Source: a candidate division LCP-89 bacterium
GTDB taxonomy: Bacteria; Electryoneota; B3-LCP
DNA length: 15,829 nt
NCBI GenBank assembly: GCA_025774735.1
Contig: JALGZU010000025.1
Coordinates: 1 to 15,829, forward strand
Direction of reading: 5' to 3'
Positions within the stretch are counted from its first letter, which is position 1; each line of letters opens with the position of its first letter. Below the pieces are notes generated by a model. The model saw only the letters and a program-made list of their open reading frames with translations. It was not told the DNA's origin and made no database searches. A program made the position numbers and the translations under genes. This document shows, in pieces, positions 7,091 through 14,880 of the stretch.

Positions 7091-8574
7091 CGGAATTCAT
7101 CTCGGCAAGACCGGGGCTATCCTTACCGCACTCTCCCACAGGATCCCGGTGGTCTGACCGTCTCTGGGTAACGCAAAGGGAAGATTGGATTGCGCTATAC
7201 CGACCCCTGAATCTGGGGGTGGTTTTTTTCAACCGCAGTAATTTATCATCCCCCTCCGCTATTCAGCAGATCGACTCCGGCCTTTTCCTACGCTTGACCG
7301 CCGAAAAATTCATCAATACGCAGGAACAGGACACTGACGATCTGGATCACCGCGAACTGATCGCTGCCGCCCGGAAGGGCACCTTCCGCTTTATCTGCAT
7401 TTTGCCGACGACCGACTGCACACTGCAGTGCGCTTACTGCCACCAACGGACCGAGAAGGGCCGGGAGCGCACCATGACCAGCGCGGAACTGGCCGAGGGT
7501 CTCGCGGCCTGCGCCAGCCGCTGCACTGACCTGGACAAACCGGTCGACGTCCTGCTATATGGCGGTGAACCGCTGTTGGCTTTCCCGCTGACGGAAGAAA
7601 TTCTGAAGTTGACCAGGCCCGGTACCGGCCTTTTCAGGCAGGAAGTGCGCATGTCCTTCACAACTACGGGGATCGGCCTCACCCCGGAGCAGGCCGAGCT
7701 TCTGGCGACCCATGACGTCTTCGTGATCGTCTCCATCGACGGAACTCCTGAATGCCACGACCGGGTTCGTCCCGCTCCCGGAGGTGCCGGCTCATTTGAA
7801 GCCGCAGCCTCGGCCTATGACCTGTTGAAAGAGAAAGGGGCGCGCGTCGGCCTGTCGGTGACCATCGGGAGACACAATATCGAAGATCTGGCCGGGCAGG
7901 TGAAATTCCTGCTCGAACGCTTCGCTCCCGACGACATCGGCCTGAATGCCTTTCTGCACCGCCGCGGCGACAGGGAGAATCCCTTCCAGGTCAGCGGTGA
8001 AGCAGCCTTTAACGCATTCATCGAAGCTATCGATGTTACCCGGGAATTCGGCGTGTACGCCGAGCAACCTTTTCGCAGGTTAAAACCCTTCGTCTCCCGT
8101 AAACCGCTCCTCAAGGACTGCTCGTCCCCGGGCGAACGGCTGGTGCTGGCGCCAGGCGGAGTGATCGGATTCTGCGATTCCTGTTACCCTGATGGCAACT
8201 ATTTCTATCCGACTGGCGACTTCCCCGGAATCAATCACCCCGATCATCGCCTCTGGCGGAGCCTTTCGTCACCCGAGGTGGCGCAGTGCCGAGAGTGTCC
8301 GGCCATGACGGTCTGCGGTGGTGGCTGTCGCTACGATGCGTTCAGGGCGAGCGGCCGGCTGGACGGCGTCGATCCCGAGCGTTGCAAATTTGAGCGCGCC
8401 TTCTTAAACTGGATGATCTGGGAACTCTTCGACAGGGCCAAGGATATGAACGCCCCTTTCTATCTCCCTTCGGATAGGGAACGCGAGGCGCTCTTCGGTG
8501 AAGTCTCACTGCAACCTCGGAACCAGCCCTTCACGGCTGGAACTTACTCCGAATCGAGGGGAACGCCGCTATGA
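7066..8574 (+). CDS. Radical SAM/SPASM enzyme B with N-terminal extension
   Basis: A 502-residue radical SAM/SPASM protein. Residues 1 to about 105 form an extra N-terminal domain (WIALYRPLNLGVVFFNRS) that resembles the short leader regions of peptide- or protein-maturing radical SAM enzymes. The cluster motif is C118-x3-C122-x2-C125 (CTLQCAYCHQ), with LYGGEPLL as the SAM-binding GGE motif and VSIDGTPECHDRVRP in the barrel. The SPASM domain has C352, C370, C373, then C408-x2-C411-x5-C417-x3-C421 and C440, enough for two auxiliary clusters. This layout is like sulfatase-maturase and RiPP-maturase enzymes, but no sulfatase or precursor peptide is nearby. The start at 7066 has GAGG 7 bases upstream and lies 25 bases inside the previous gene. 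The stop overlaps the next ATG. It is a close paralog of the following gene. Confidence 0.88.
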   Translation: MHDDFFRLTEFISARPGLSLPHSPTGSRWSDRLWVTQREDWIALYRPLNLGVVFFNRSNLSSPSAIQQIDSGLFLRLTAEKFINTQEQDTDDLDHRELIAAARKGTFRFICILPTTDCTLQCAYCHQRTEKGRERTMTSAELAEGLAACASRCTDLDKPVDVLLYGGEPLLAFPLTEEILKLTRPGTGLFRQEVRMSFTTTGIGLTPEQAELLATHDVFVIVSIDGTPECHDRVRPAPGGAGSFEAAASAYDLLKEKGARVGLSVTIGRHNIEDLAGQVKFLLERFAPDDIGLNAFLHRRGDRENPFQVSGEAAFNAFIEAIDVTREFGVYAEQPFRRLKPFVSRKPLLKDCSSPGERLVLAPGGVIGFCDSCYPDGNYFYPTGDFPGINHPDHRLWRSLSSPEVAQCRECPAMTVCGGGCRYDAFRASGRLDGVDPERCKFERAFLNWMIWELFDRAKDMNAPFYLPSDREREALFGEVSLQPRNQPFTAGTYSESRGTPL

Positions 8575-9794
8575 TCGTCCCCGAAAAATACCACGTCTTC
8601 AGGCGGGGTGATGAATCCTGTCGGTACGGCGTCCTCAGTCTTACGCGGGACTATTATACGCGAGATCAGCCCTCCATCTCTGCAGAAGAAGAACAATATG
8701 TCGCCCTCGATATCCCCGAACCCAGAATCCGAGTGGCTCAGGCGGTGATCACTTCACAGTGCAATCTCACCTGCACCTACTGTTCATTTAACGCCAACGC
8801 TCCCAAGCTGATGTCCTCGCGCATGACCTCCCCTGAAATCGAGGAACTCTGCCGCTGGTTCAACGGTACCATCGGTGAGAATGGCCTTTTACTCGTGACT
8901 GGCGGAGAACCCGAACTGCACCGGGACGCTGTGGATTATCTCGTGGCGAATATCCGGGGCAAGATTATCCTCTTCACCAACGGCACATTGACCAACCGGG
9001 ACCGGCTGAAAACTTACCGGCAAAACGGGGTGGGCGTCCTGTTCTCCCTGGACGGCGATCTCTTCGCCCAGGATTCTGTGCGCCGCGGTAAGGACGGCTC
9101 CTACACCGAAGTCGCGGATGCTTTGAAAGAGGCGCAGGATGTAGGTCTGGATTATGGCATCTCAGCCGTGGTTGGCGATCATAACATTGACCGGCTGCCG
9201 GAGCTGGTGCAGTACATCCACAAGGAATTTCATCCGGCCAGCCTGGGCTTGAACCTGCCGCACCGTTATGGCGAGTCCGTCTGGATGCGCATTGAGGAAT
9301 ACACCGACGCCCTCATCGAAATCTTCACCTTCGCAAAAGAGACCGGCCTCTTCATCGATCAGATCAACCGCCGCCTGGCCCCCCTGATCCATCGTCAATT
9401 CCGTTTCCGGGATTGCGCCGCGCAGGGGGGGAAGGTTGTCATCTATCCCGGCGGCGTCAAGACCTCCTGCGTGAACGAAGCGGCGCTGGTCGACAACCAG
9501 GTGGATTGGGGAAACCGCATTCCTTTCCTGAGCGAGCAGTGCCGGAATTGCTTCGCCATCGGGATCTGCGGAGGTGGCTGCATTTTCGACGGTGAGGCCA
9601 TCTACGGTCCGGGACAGTTCGACGAACGCAACTGCTATTTCACCAAAAAACTTCTCAAACACATGATCTGGGACCTTCGCGATGAACTCGGCGAACAGGC
9701 CATCGATACCTCTGCAGCCCTGGAGAGATACGGCGCCATGATCACGAGACCCGAGGGAACACATTTTTCGGTGGGACATGAAACGGCACGATGA
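8571..9794 (+). CDS. Radical SAM/SPASM enzyme C, paralog of B
   Basis: A 407-residue radical SAM/SPASM protein. The cluster motif is C64-x3-C68-x2-C71 (CNLTCTYCSFN); VTGGEPELH is the SAM-binding motif. The SPASM cysteines are C282, C300, then C324-x2-C327-x5-C333-x3-C337 and C355, with the same spacing as the preceding enzyme through C337. After the SPASM domain both proteins share a helix (KHMIWDLRDE here, NWMIWELFDR there), and in the barrel both share HNI-(E/D)-x-L and GLN followed a few residues on by HR. They are therefore tandem paralogs. The N-terminal part is shorter (about 55 residues before the motif). The start has GAGGGG about 9 bases upstream and overlaps the previous stop (ATGA). 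The stop lies 17 bases inside the methyltransferase gene. The substrate is unknown; the pair may act on consecutive positions of one substrate. Confidence 0.88.
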   Translation: MIVPEKYHVFRRGDESCRYGVLSLTRDYYTRDQPSISAEEEQYVALDIPEPRIRVAQAVITSQCNLTCTYCSFNANAPKLMSSRMTSPEIEELCRWFNGTIGENGLLLVTGGEPELHRDAVDYLVANIRGKIILFTNGTLTNRDRLKTYRQNGVGVLFSLDGDLFAQDSVRRGKDGSYTEVADALKEAQDVGLDYGISAVVGDHNIDRLPELVQYIHKEFHPASLGLNLPHRYGESVWMRIEEYTDALIEIFTFAKETGLFIDQINRRLAPLIHRQFRFRDCAAQGGKVVIYPGGVKTSCVNEAALVDNQVDWGNRIPFLSEQCRNCFAIGICGGGCIFDGEAIYGPGQFDERNCYFTKKLLKHMIWDLRDELGEQAIDTSAALERYGAMITRPEGTHFSVGHETAR

Positions 9795-10509
9795 ACAACC
9801 CATGCGGGAGCACTGGGAATCGGAGGCGAGCGATTACGTTTTCGGAAGGAAATTGAGCCCGGCGGATGCCCGGGTTCTCGAACTGTTGCAACCCTGCAGT
9901 GGCGACCGTCTCATGGAGATCGGTTTTGGATCCGGTTTGGTCGCCGCTGAAATTGTAAAGATCTACCCCGGTGTTACCTATATTGGCGTGGACTTCGCCC
10001 GCAGGTTTATACCCCTGGCCCGAGAGATCCTGCCGGAAACGACGCCCCTGATTCTGGCCAGCGCGGCCGCTCTGCCCTTCAGGAATGGTTGCCTTGATCT
10101 TATCCTCGAGATGGACGCCATTCATCATTTTCCCCGGGAGATTATCCCCCGGGTGGTTGAAAGTCTCACCGCGTTGCTGGCACCGGGCGGGCGCTTCATT
10201 TCGGTCGAAGACTGGGCTGCGCCGCCCCAAAATGAGCGGGACAAACTCGCCTATTCCATTCAGAGCCGCCGCCACCACACCAGCACAGGGATGGAATATC
10301 ATCCCTCCGATGCGGAATGGATCGAGTATTTTGAAGCTGCGGGTCTACAACTCGACACACTGGAACACGTAGATAGACCCCTGAACTTCGGACGCTTTGA
10401 AGAGTTGACGGATCCCGTTGCACGGGAAGAACTGGCTGCGTTGCGCCGCCTCTGGGGTAATGAATCCCCGCGCACCCAAATGACCTTGTTCATCTGTAAA
10501 AGGCCCTGA
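9778..10509 (+). CDS. Class I SAM-dependent methyltransferase (methyltransferase 11 type)
   Basis: A 243-residue Rossmann-fold methyltransferase. Motif I is LMEIGFGSG (E47), motif II is YIGVDFARRF, motif III/post-I is AAALPFRNGCLDLILEMDAIHHF, and LLAPGGRFISVEDW follows, the usual order for UbiE/COQ5-like small-molecule or lipid methyltransferases. The C-terminal third carries YHPSDAEWIEYFEAAGLQ, typical of the family's cap. The ATG at 9778 lies 17 bases inside the previous gene and has GGTGGG upstream; Met9 (9802) is a possible alternative start. The next gene begins on the base after its stop. It probably methylates an O or N atom of the pathway product; the acceptor cannot be told. Confidence 0.88.
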   Translation: MKRHDEQPMREHWESEASDYVFGRKLSPADARVLELLQPCSGDRLMEIGFGSGLVAAEIVKIYPGVTYIGVDFARRFIPLAREILPETTPLILASAAALPFRNGCLDLILEMDAIHHFPREIIPRVVESLTALLAPGGRFISVEDWAAPPQNERDKLAYSIQSRRHHTSTGMEYHPSDAEWIEYFEAAGLQLDTLEHVDRPLNFGRFEELTDPVAREELAALRRLWGNESPRTQMTLFICKRP

Positions 10510-11211
10510 ATGCAAGCGCTCATCGTAGCAGCCGGAGCCGGCAAGAGGTTGGGCGGAACCGTACCGAAACCGCTGATTGAGATCAACGGGAAGTCACTTC
10601 TGATAAATCTGATCGAGTTGTTCAGGGAGGAGGGCATCGGCGATATCGTCGTTATAACCGGCCACATGAAACATCGCATCGACGCCGCCATCGCTCATCT
10701 CGATGTGAAGACCGTATTCAATCCTTTCTATCCCGTCTCCGATAACCTCGCTTCCTTCTGGGTCGGACGTCGCCATATCACCGGTCCCTGCGTCCTTTCG
10801 CACGGCGACCTGATCTTCGATAAGGAGTTGCTGCACAGGCTCCTGCAGGCTCCGGGCGACATCGTCCTGCCCATGGATCGATCCTCGCTGGATGAAGAGG
10901 CCATGAAGATGAAAATTGTAGACGGTGTCCTGGTTAACCTGAACAAATTCATTCCGTTAGGCGAAGCGGCGGGCGAATCCATCCCCATCATGAAATTTTC
11001 AGAAGCCGCGCTGTCCGATCTGGTAAGAAGAAGCGAGAGCATCCTGGAAGAAGGGTACTTCGACCGCTATATCGACGATGCCGTCCTCGACCTGGTGCGC
11101 CAGAGCGGTTTCATTACGCACATCCTCGACGTGACCGGGCTGCGCTGGGCGGAAATTGACACCCGGGAAGACCTAGAGAGAGCCGCAAAACTGTTTGCTG
11201 AATCCAAATGA
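10510..11211 (+). CDS. NTP-transferase, phosphocholine/inositol-phosphate cytidylyltransferase-like
   Basis: A 233-residue nucleotidyltransferase of the pyrophosphorylase fold. The N-terminal signature GAGKRLGGTVPKPL has the nucleotide-binding Gly/Arg residues and Lys20. NPFYPVSDNLASFW fits the LicC-like subgroup, SHGDLIFD has the metal-binding Asp100, and WAEIDTREDLERA has Asp217 as the second metal ligand. This arrangement matches the family annotated as phosphocholine cytidylyltransferase-like (COG1213), which also covers enzymes activating inositol 1-phosphate or aminoethylphosphonate. It would use CTP (or another NTP) to turn a phosphorylated or phosphonylated alcohol into an NDP derivative. 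The CDP-alcohol transferase two genes downstream fits as the next step. The ATG abuts the previous stop, with AAAAGG 6 bases upstream. The actual substrate and nucleotide are inferred. Confidence 0.85.
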   Translation: MQALIVAAGAGKRLGGTVPKPLIEINGKSLLINLIELFREEGIGDIVVITGHMKHRIDAAIAHLDVKTVFNPFYPVSDNLASFWVGRRHITGPCVLSHGDLIFDKELLHRLLQAPGDIVLPMDRSSLDEEAMKMKIVDGVLVNLNKFIPLGEAAGESIPIMKFSEAALSDLVRRSESILEEGYFDRYIDDAVLDLVRQSGFITHILDVTGLRWAEIDTREDLERAAKLFAESK

Positions 11212-12071
11212 TGCAACTGTCCCCGAAAAATACGGATGAAAAGCTGCTGGCCGACCAAGCCGCCCGGAACTGGGCCAGGTTCTGGGAGGATGTTACCGCC
11301 GTAGCGCCATCATCCGTTCCCACCGGATCACTGAACAGGTTAAAGCGTTTCCTGCGCCGGGCAGGCGGCCTTGAACTAGCGTACCGCCTCGTGAGCAGAG
11401 AGTTGGGCAATGCTCCGCACCGAAAAGTGTTGGAAGCCGGGTGCGGCACGGGCGAAATTTCCCTGAGATTCGCCCGGGCAGGAGAACGCCTTTTCATGCT
11501 GGACACTTCCGAGGCGGCGGTCTCCTTCTGTAAAACCCGGGCGGAAGCGACGGGCCTGTCGGTTGCCGTCGTACGTGGATCGATCTTCGACCTCCCCTTC
11601 AAGGAGGGATCCTTCGGAGCGATCTTCAACGTCGGCGTGCTGGATCACTTCGGACCGGAATACCGGCAGAGAGCCGTGAAAGAGGTTGCTCGGACTCTCG
11701 AAGCCGGGGGCAGAGCTGCCCTGCTGACCAACAGCGCCCGCTCCATCATCCATCCGATCGCAATGAAATCCGCTTCGAAACGCGGCCGCTGGCCTTTCGG
11801 CTTCAAGGATGCTGTTGAATCCCTGCTGGAATCTGCCCAAAATGGGGAGAGCACCGCACCACTGCGCGAATATAGCCGCGGCTTCGTGAGCCAGTTCGAA
11901 TTCCTGCATTACTGTCTGCCCGGCGGCCATCGTACCAAGAGAGTCTTCTTAGCCTTATTCTATCTCATCTCCCTCCCCTTCAGTCTTCTCAACAGATTTC
12001 CCGGCCAGTACCTGGTCAGCATTATGGACAAAAACCACAAGGGAGCTACCGCAGATGTACGAAGTGAATAA
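11208..12071 (+). CDS. Class I SAM-dependent methyltransferase with hydrophobic C-terminal tail
   Basis: A 287-residue methyltransferase. Motif I is LEAGCGTGEIS (from E76), followed by LFMLDTSEAAV and the LPFKEGSFGAIFNVGVLDHF block, then LEAGGRAALL. The N-terminal 70 residues are a helical cap. The C-terminus has a mostly hydrophobic stretch (VFLALFYLISLPFSLLNRF), suggesting contact with the membrane and a lipid-like or membrane-bound acceptor. It sits between the nucleotidyltransferase and the CDP-alcohol transferase. It overlaps the former by four bases (ATGA; a second ATG at 11211 is equally possible) and the latter by 17 bases. Its role in the same pathway is inferred from this coupling. 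The acceptor is unknown. Confidence 0.85.
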   Translation: MMQLSPKNTDEKLLADQAARNWARFWEDVTAVAPSSVPTGSLNRLKRFLRRAGGLELAYRLVSRELGNAPHRKVLEAGCGTGEISLRFARAGERLFMLDTSEAAVSFCKTRAEATGLSVAVVRGSIFDLPFKEGSFGAIFNVGVLDHFGPEYRQRAVKEVARTLEAGGRAALLTNSARSIIHPIAMKSASKRGRWPFGFKDAVESLLESAQNGESTAPLREYSRGFVSQFEFLHYCLPGGHRTKRVFLALFYLISLPFSLLNRFPGQYLVSIMDKNHKGATADVRSE

Positions 12072-12819
12072 AGAGAATCCGACTCCGCCGATCTATGATA
12101 ACTCACTCTACCGGCGTTGGATCGTCCGCCCCCTGGCGGCCAAACTGGCGCCCTCATTCGTCAGCGCCGGATTCACGGGCAACCGGGTCTGCTGGCTAAA
12201 GCTGATCTTCGGTCTGGGAGGCGCGTTCATCCTGGCGTCGAAATCCCCGATTTTGTGTTTCATCGGCATGCTGTTCCTCCAGCTCCATTTTCTCCTCGAT
12301 GCCACGGACGGGGAGGTGGCTCGCCTGCGCGGGGAAGCCGCCCGCCTCTCCGGCGAGTTTCTGGACAAGCTGTTCGACCACCTGCCCAAGACCGCCATGT
12401 ACTTCTTCTGGGGCTACGGTACCTATCGACTGACCGGCAGCCAGCTGCCGCTGTTCTGCGGGGCCTTCCTGGCGGCCTGGACCATCTACCCCCGCTTCTG
12501 CGGCGTGGAAACGCTGCTGGAGAGGCTGGACAAAGTTCCCGGCGTCTATCATAAACCCGAGTTTCACCGGGCAGTCGGGGAATCGTTCGTGGTAAAGGAG
12601 GAGAGAGGCCGGGCAGATTTCTTCCTGACCATCCTCGTCCACCCGGCTATGAACCTGCTCACCCTCTTCTTCCTCTTCGAAATCTTCCGGCCGGAACTCT
12701 CCTGGTCGGGGAGCCCATACGAAACCCGCTACGTCCTGCTGATCCTGTTCGTTTTTGTCGCACTGTTGAACTTCGTACGTAAAAGCATCAAATTTTCCCG
12801 GGCGCTCGATTTCTCCTGA
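12055..12819 (+). CDS. CDP-alcohol phosphatidyltransferase family membrane protein
   Basis: A 254-residue integral membrane protein with about six hydrophobic segments. The family's catalytic signature is seen as D82-x2-D85-G-x2-A-R-x9-G-x3-D104-x3-D108 in the second-third segment region. All four aspartates are present. The gap between AR and G is nine residues, one more than the usual eight. Enzymes of this family displace CMP from a CDP-activated alcohol with a second alcohol, making phospholipids or compounds such as di-myo-inositol phosphate. Here the CDP donor may come from the nucleotidyltransferase of the same operon. GGGAG lies about 9 bases before the ATG at 12055, which is inside the preceding methyltransferase gene. 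It is the last gene of the overlapping run; a 39-base gap follows. Confidence 0.85.
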   Translation: MYEVNKENPTPPIYDNSLYRRWIVRPLAAKLAPSFVSAGFTGNRVCWLKLIFGLGGAFILASKSPILCFIGMLFLQLHFLLDATDGEVARLRGEAARLSGEFLDKLFDHLPKTAMYFFWGYGTYRLTGSQLPLFCGAFLAAWTIYPRFCGVETLLERLDKVPGVYHKPEFHRAVGESFVVKEERGRADFFLTILVHPAMNLLTLFFLFEIFRPELSWSGSPYETRYVLLILFVFVALLNFVRKSIKFSRALDFS

Positions 12820-12858
12820 AGCGCTCCCGGGCGGTCTGCTTCCAATGGAATCTCAGAA

Positions 12859-13587
12859 ATGGGTTCGATCGGTGTGGAAACCTTCCGCTTCATGGCGGAA
12901 CTGTCACAGAATAACAGCAAACCCTGGTTCAACCGGAACCGGGACAGGTACGTGGAGCACGTCCGCGAACCTATGAAGGCGCTGGCAGGCATGCTCGAAG
13001 ACCCGGTCGCCCTGGTTCTGCCGGAATTCTCCGGTAAGGCTAAGGTATCCCGCATCAACAACGACCTCCGTTTCGCTCCCAATAAGCCTCCCTATAAAAC
13101 CCGCATGTGGATCTCCTTCGGCGGTGAGTCGTCCCGCTGTGCGAACCTTTTCGCCGGAGTCGGCGTCGACGGCTGGACCACCGGCGCTGGCATCGGGGAT
13201 TCGAAGCGGGAACCTCTCGATACCTGGCGCACCAACCTCTTGGAATTCAAGGATGTCTGGCGCAGGTATGCCGATGCCATCGGCCTGGGGGGTGAGGCTC
13301 AGGCACACACCGAAAATCCCTACAGGAAACCGCTCTATTCCGATCTCCCCGATGACTTGCGTGACCTGGTTCAAGCCCGTGGAGTCTGGCTCGTCGACCG
13401 GGTTCGGAGGAGCTTCGACCGTTCCCCTTTCGAGGATTTTGCCAGGGGCATCTGCCGCTTTTTGCCCGCCTTTCTCTTTATGACGCTGCCCGCTAAAAAT
13501 CTGCCCGCGAGGTTGTCCGAACTGGGAACCCGCATCATCGCGCCGGACCGGGAAATCCACGACCTCTGGAAATCCCTGACCGACTGA
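12859..13587 (+). CDS. DUF2461 family protein
   Basis: A 242-residue soluble protein of the DUF2461 (TIGR02453) family, whose function is not established. The characteristic motifs are the N-terminal MAELSQNNSKPWFNRNRDRY and the later KVSRINNDLRFAPNKPPYKT, followed by the usual GWTTGAGI region. The length is close to the family norm. It starts 39 bases after the CDP-alcohol transferase gene, so it may be read from the same transcript. Such proteins occur in many unrelated contexts, so I would not assign it to the pathway. No strong Shine-Dalgarno is seen. No terminator is evident after it. Confidence 0.85.
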   Translation: MGSIGVETFRFMAELSQNNSKPWFNRNRDRYVEHVREPMKALAGMLEDPVALVLPEFSGKAKVSRINNDLRFAPNKPPYKTRMWISFGGESSRCANLFAGVGVDGWTTGAGIGDSKREPLDTWRTNLLEFKDVWRRYADAIGLGGEAQAHTENPYRKPLYSDLPDDLRDLVQARGVWLVDRVRRSFDRSPFEDFARGICRFLPAFLFMTLPAKNLPARLSELGTRIIAPDREIHDLWKSLTD

Positions 13588-13677
13588 TCTTTCCTTAATC
13601 CGGCTCCGGCGGCAGGGGCAATTCGTACACTCCACCCGCAACGGCTCAATTCCCCCTCCAGAAAGAGTTAAATGGTC

Positions 13678-13706
13678 TTGTGCAAGGGCCGATTCGTCTT
13701 TATAGT
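13678..13706 (+). promoter_or_regulatory. Candidate sigma-70-type promoter for cheW-cheX
   Basis: TTGTGC (13678-13683) and TATAGT (13701-13706) are separated by 17 bases. The -10 box matches five of six consensus positions; the -35 box only the first three. The start codon is 60 bases downstream. Apart from this I see nothing definite in the 178-base gap between the DUF2461 gene and cheW. Confidence 0.45.
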
Positions 13707-13765
13707 GTAACTCAGTTGGTTGTGGAGTGGAAGCTGGCCCAGTAAATTTACTTATGGAGGGGATG

Positions 13766-14305
13766 ATGTTGATACCGGATGACACGGCCGAGGACATGCT
13801 GGAATGTGAAACCGAGGAGTTCCAGGGGGGGCGGTTTCTAACCTTTTCGATCGGTGAAAGCGAATACGGTATCCCGGTCGACAACGTGTGCGAAATCATC
13901 GGAATCCAGAAAGTCGCCGACTGGGCGGATGCGCCCGACATGGCCAGCGGTTTTGTCGATCTGCAGGGTAACTTCGTCCCGGTGATCGACGTGCGCGAAT
14001 ATCTCATCCCGGGCGAACACGCCAACGATGACAGGACCTGCGTCATCGTGGTCAAGGTCAGAGAGGCAACCTTCGGATTGATCGTCGATTCGCTCTCTGA
14101 AGTCGTGAACATCACCTCTATAGTCCACGAGCCCCCTCTGTATGAGGGCTTTTCGGACGAGACCGGCTGGATTTCGGGAACCGGATACGCGGGAGATCAA
14201 GAGATACGCCTGCTCGATCTTGATCAATTCACGTTGGACGTCGAATTGGAGCCGTGGGAAAGCTGCCGGCGTGAAACCAACCTCCTTCTCTTCGAGGAGG
14301 CCTGA
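13766..14305 (+). CDS. cheW: CheW-domain chemotaxis coupling protein
   Basis: A 179-residue CheW-like protein. The CheW domain covers nearly the whole length from FLTFSIGESEYGIPVDNVCE (about residue 24 on), through GFVDLQGNFVPVIDVREYL to VGLIVDSL-like FGLIVDSLSEVVNI. The later LLDLDQF strand is also typical. CheW links chemoreceptors to the histidine kinase CheA. No receptor or kinase gene is in the window. I chose the ATG at 13766 because GGAGG (13756-13760) lies 5 bases upstream; ATGs at 13763 and 13754 and a GTG at 13727 are in frame but fit the ribosome binding site less well. It is followed 53 bases later by cheX. The short acidic N-terminal extension (residues 1-20) is not part of the core domain. 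Confidence 0.88.
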   Translation: MLIPDDTAEDMLECETEEFQGGRFLTFSIGESEYGIPVDNVCEIIGIQKVADWADAPDMASGFVDLQGNFVPVIDVREYLIPGEHANDDRTCVIVVKVREATFGLIVDSLSEVVNITSIVHEPPLYEGFSDETGWISGTGYAGDQEIRLLDLDQFTLDVELEPWESCRRETNLLLFEEA

Positions 14306-14358
14306 TCGAATCCGAGTAGCTCCCGGCGCTCGGTTCGGCATTGCTGCTGGAGAATCCA

Positions 14359-14868
14359 ATGGATGTCGGCTACATCAATCCTTTCATAAACTCCCTTTAT
14401 AAATCTATGGAATCCCGGATCGGCGTATCCCCGGACCGCCAGAGTCCCTACCTGAAAGAAGGGACAAAGGCCCGGGGAGACGTTTCCGCCATCATCGGCT
14501 ACGCGGCGGGGGATATGGTTGGATTGGTCGTACTCACCTTCCCCAGGGCGACCGCTCTGCAGATCTACCAGTTGATGAAAGGGGAGGTGATCCTGTCGAT
14601 CAGCGAAGGCGTTCAGGATATCGTCGGGGAACTGGTGAACAGCGTGACCAACGGCGCCAAAGAGGAATTTTCCCACATGGAGATCGAATACCGCCTCTCC
14701 ATCCCCACCGTCGTGATCGGCCGAAACCACGCCACCGCTCACAAAGGCAGTGCCCCCGTGGTCGTCATTCCCTTCAACCTGGGTGAATTTCCCTTCTATA
14801 TGGAAGTCAGCCAGAACTTCATCAGCCCTGAGAAGGAGACCCAGCCCGCGCTCGCCGAATCCGCCTGA
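14359..14868 (+). CDS. cheX: CheX-type chemotaxis phosphatase
   Basis: A 169-residue protein of the CheC/CheX/FliY phosphatase family. It begins with YINPFINSLYKSM, then GDVSAIIGYAAGDMVGLVVL, and carries the catalytic E-x2-N motif E91-L-V-N94 in DIVGELVNSVTNGAK. One such helix is what is expected for CheX, while CheC carries two. CheX removes phosphate from CheY-P and so resets signalling. The ATG at 14359 has GGAG 6 bases upstream; a TTG at 14341 is less likely. The pairing with cheW suggests a small chemosensory or related signalling unit, but CheA, CheY and receptors are not seen here. An alternative role in a non-motility two-component network is possible. Confidence 0.85.
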   Translation: MDVGYINPFINSLYKSMESRIGVSPDRQSPYLKEGTKARGDVSAIIGYAAGDMVGLVVLTFPRATALQIYQLMKGEVILSISEGVQDIVGELVNSVTNGAKEEFSHMEIEYRLSIPTVVIGRNHATAHKGSAPVVVIPFNLGEFPFYMEVSQNFISPEKETQPALAESA

Positions 14869-14880
14869 TTTCAAATCCGA

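Noticed and set aside
1457..13765. RiPP precursor peptide for the SPASM enzymes
   Set aside because: I looked through the main gaps (1457-1652, 5211-5354, 12820-12858, 13588-13765) for short Cys-rich or repeat-containing frames with a start codon and saw none. A precursor outside the window remains possible.
12904..14115. A 403-residue open frame on the minus strand
   Set aside because: It runs antisense across two well-supported genes (DUF2461 and CheW) and the gap between them. It shows no domain pattern; long antisense frames are common in GC-rich coding DNA.
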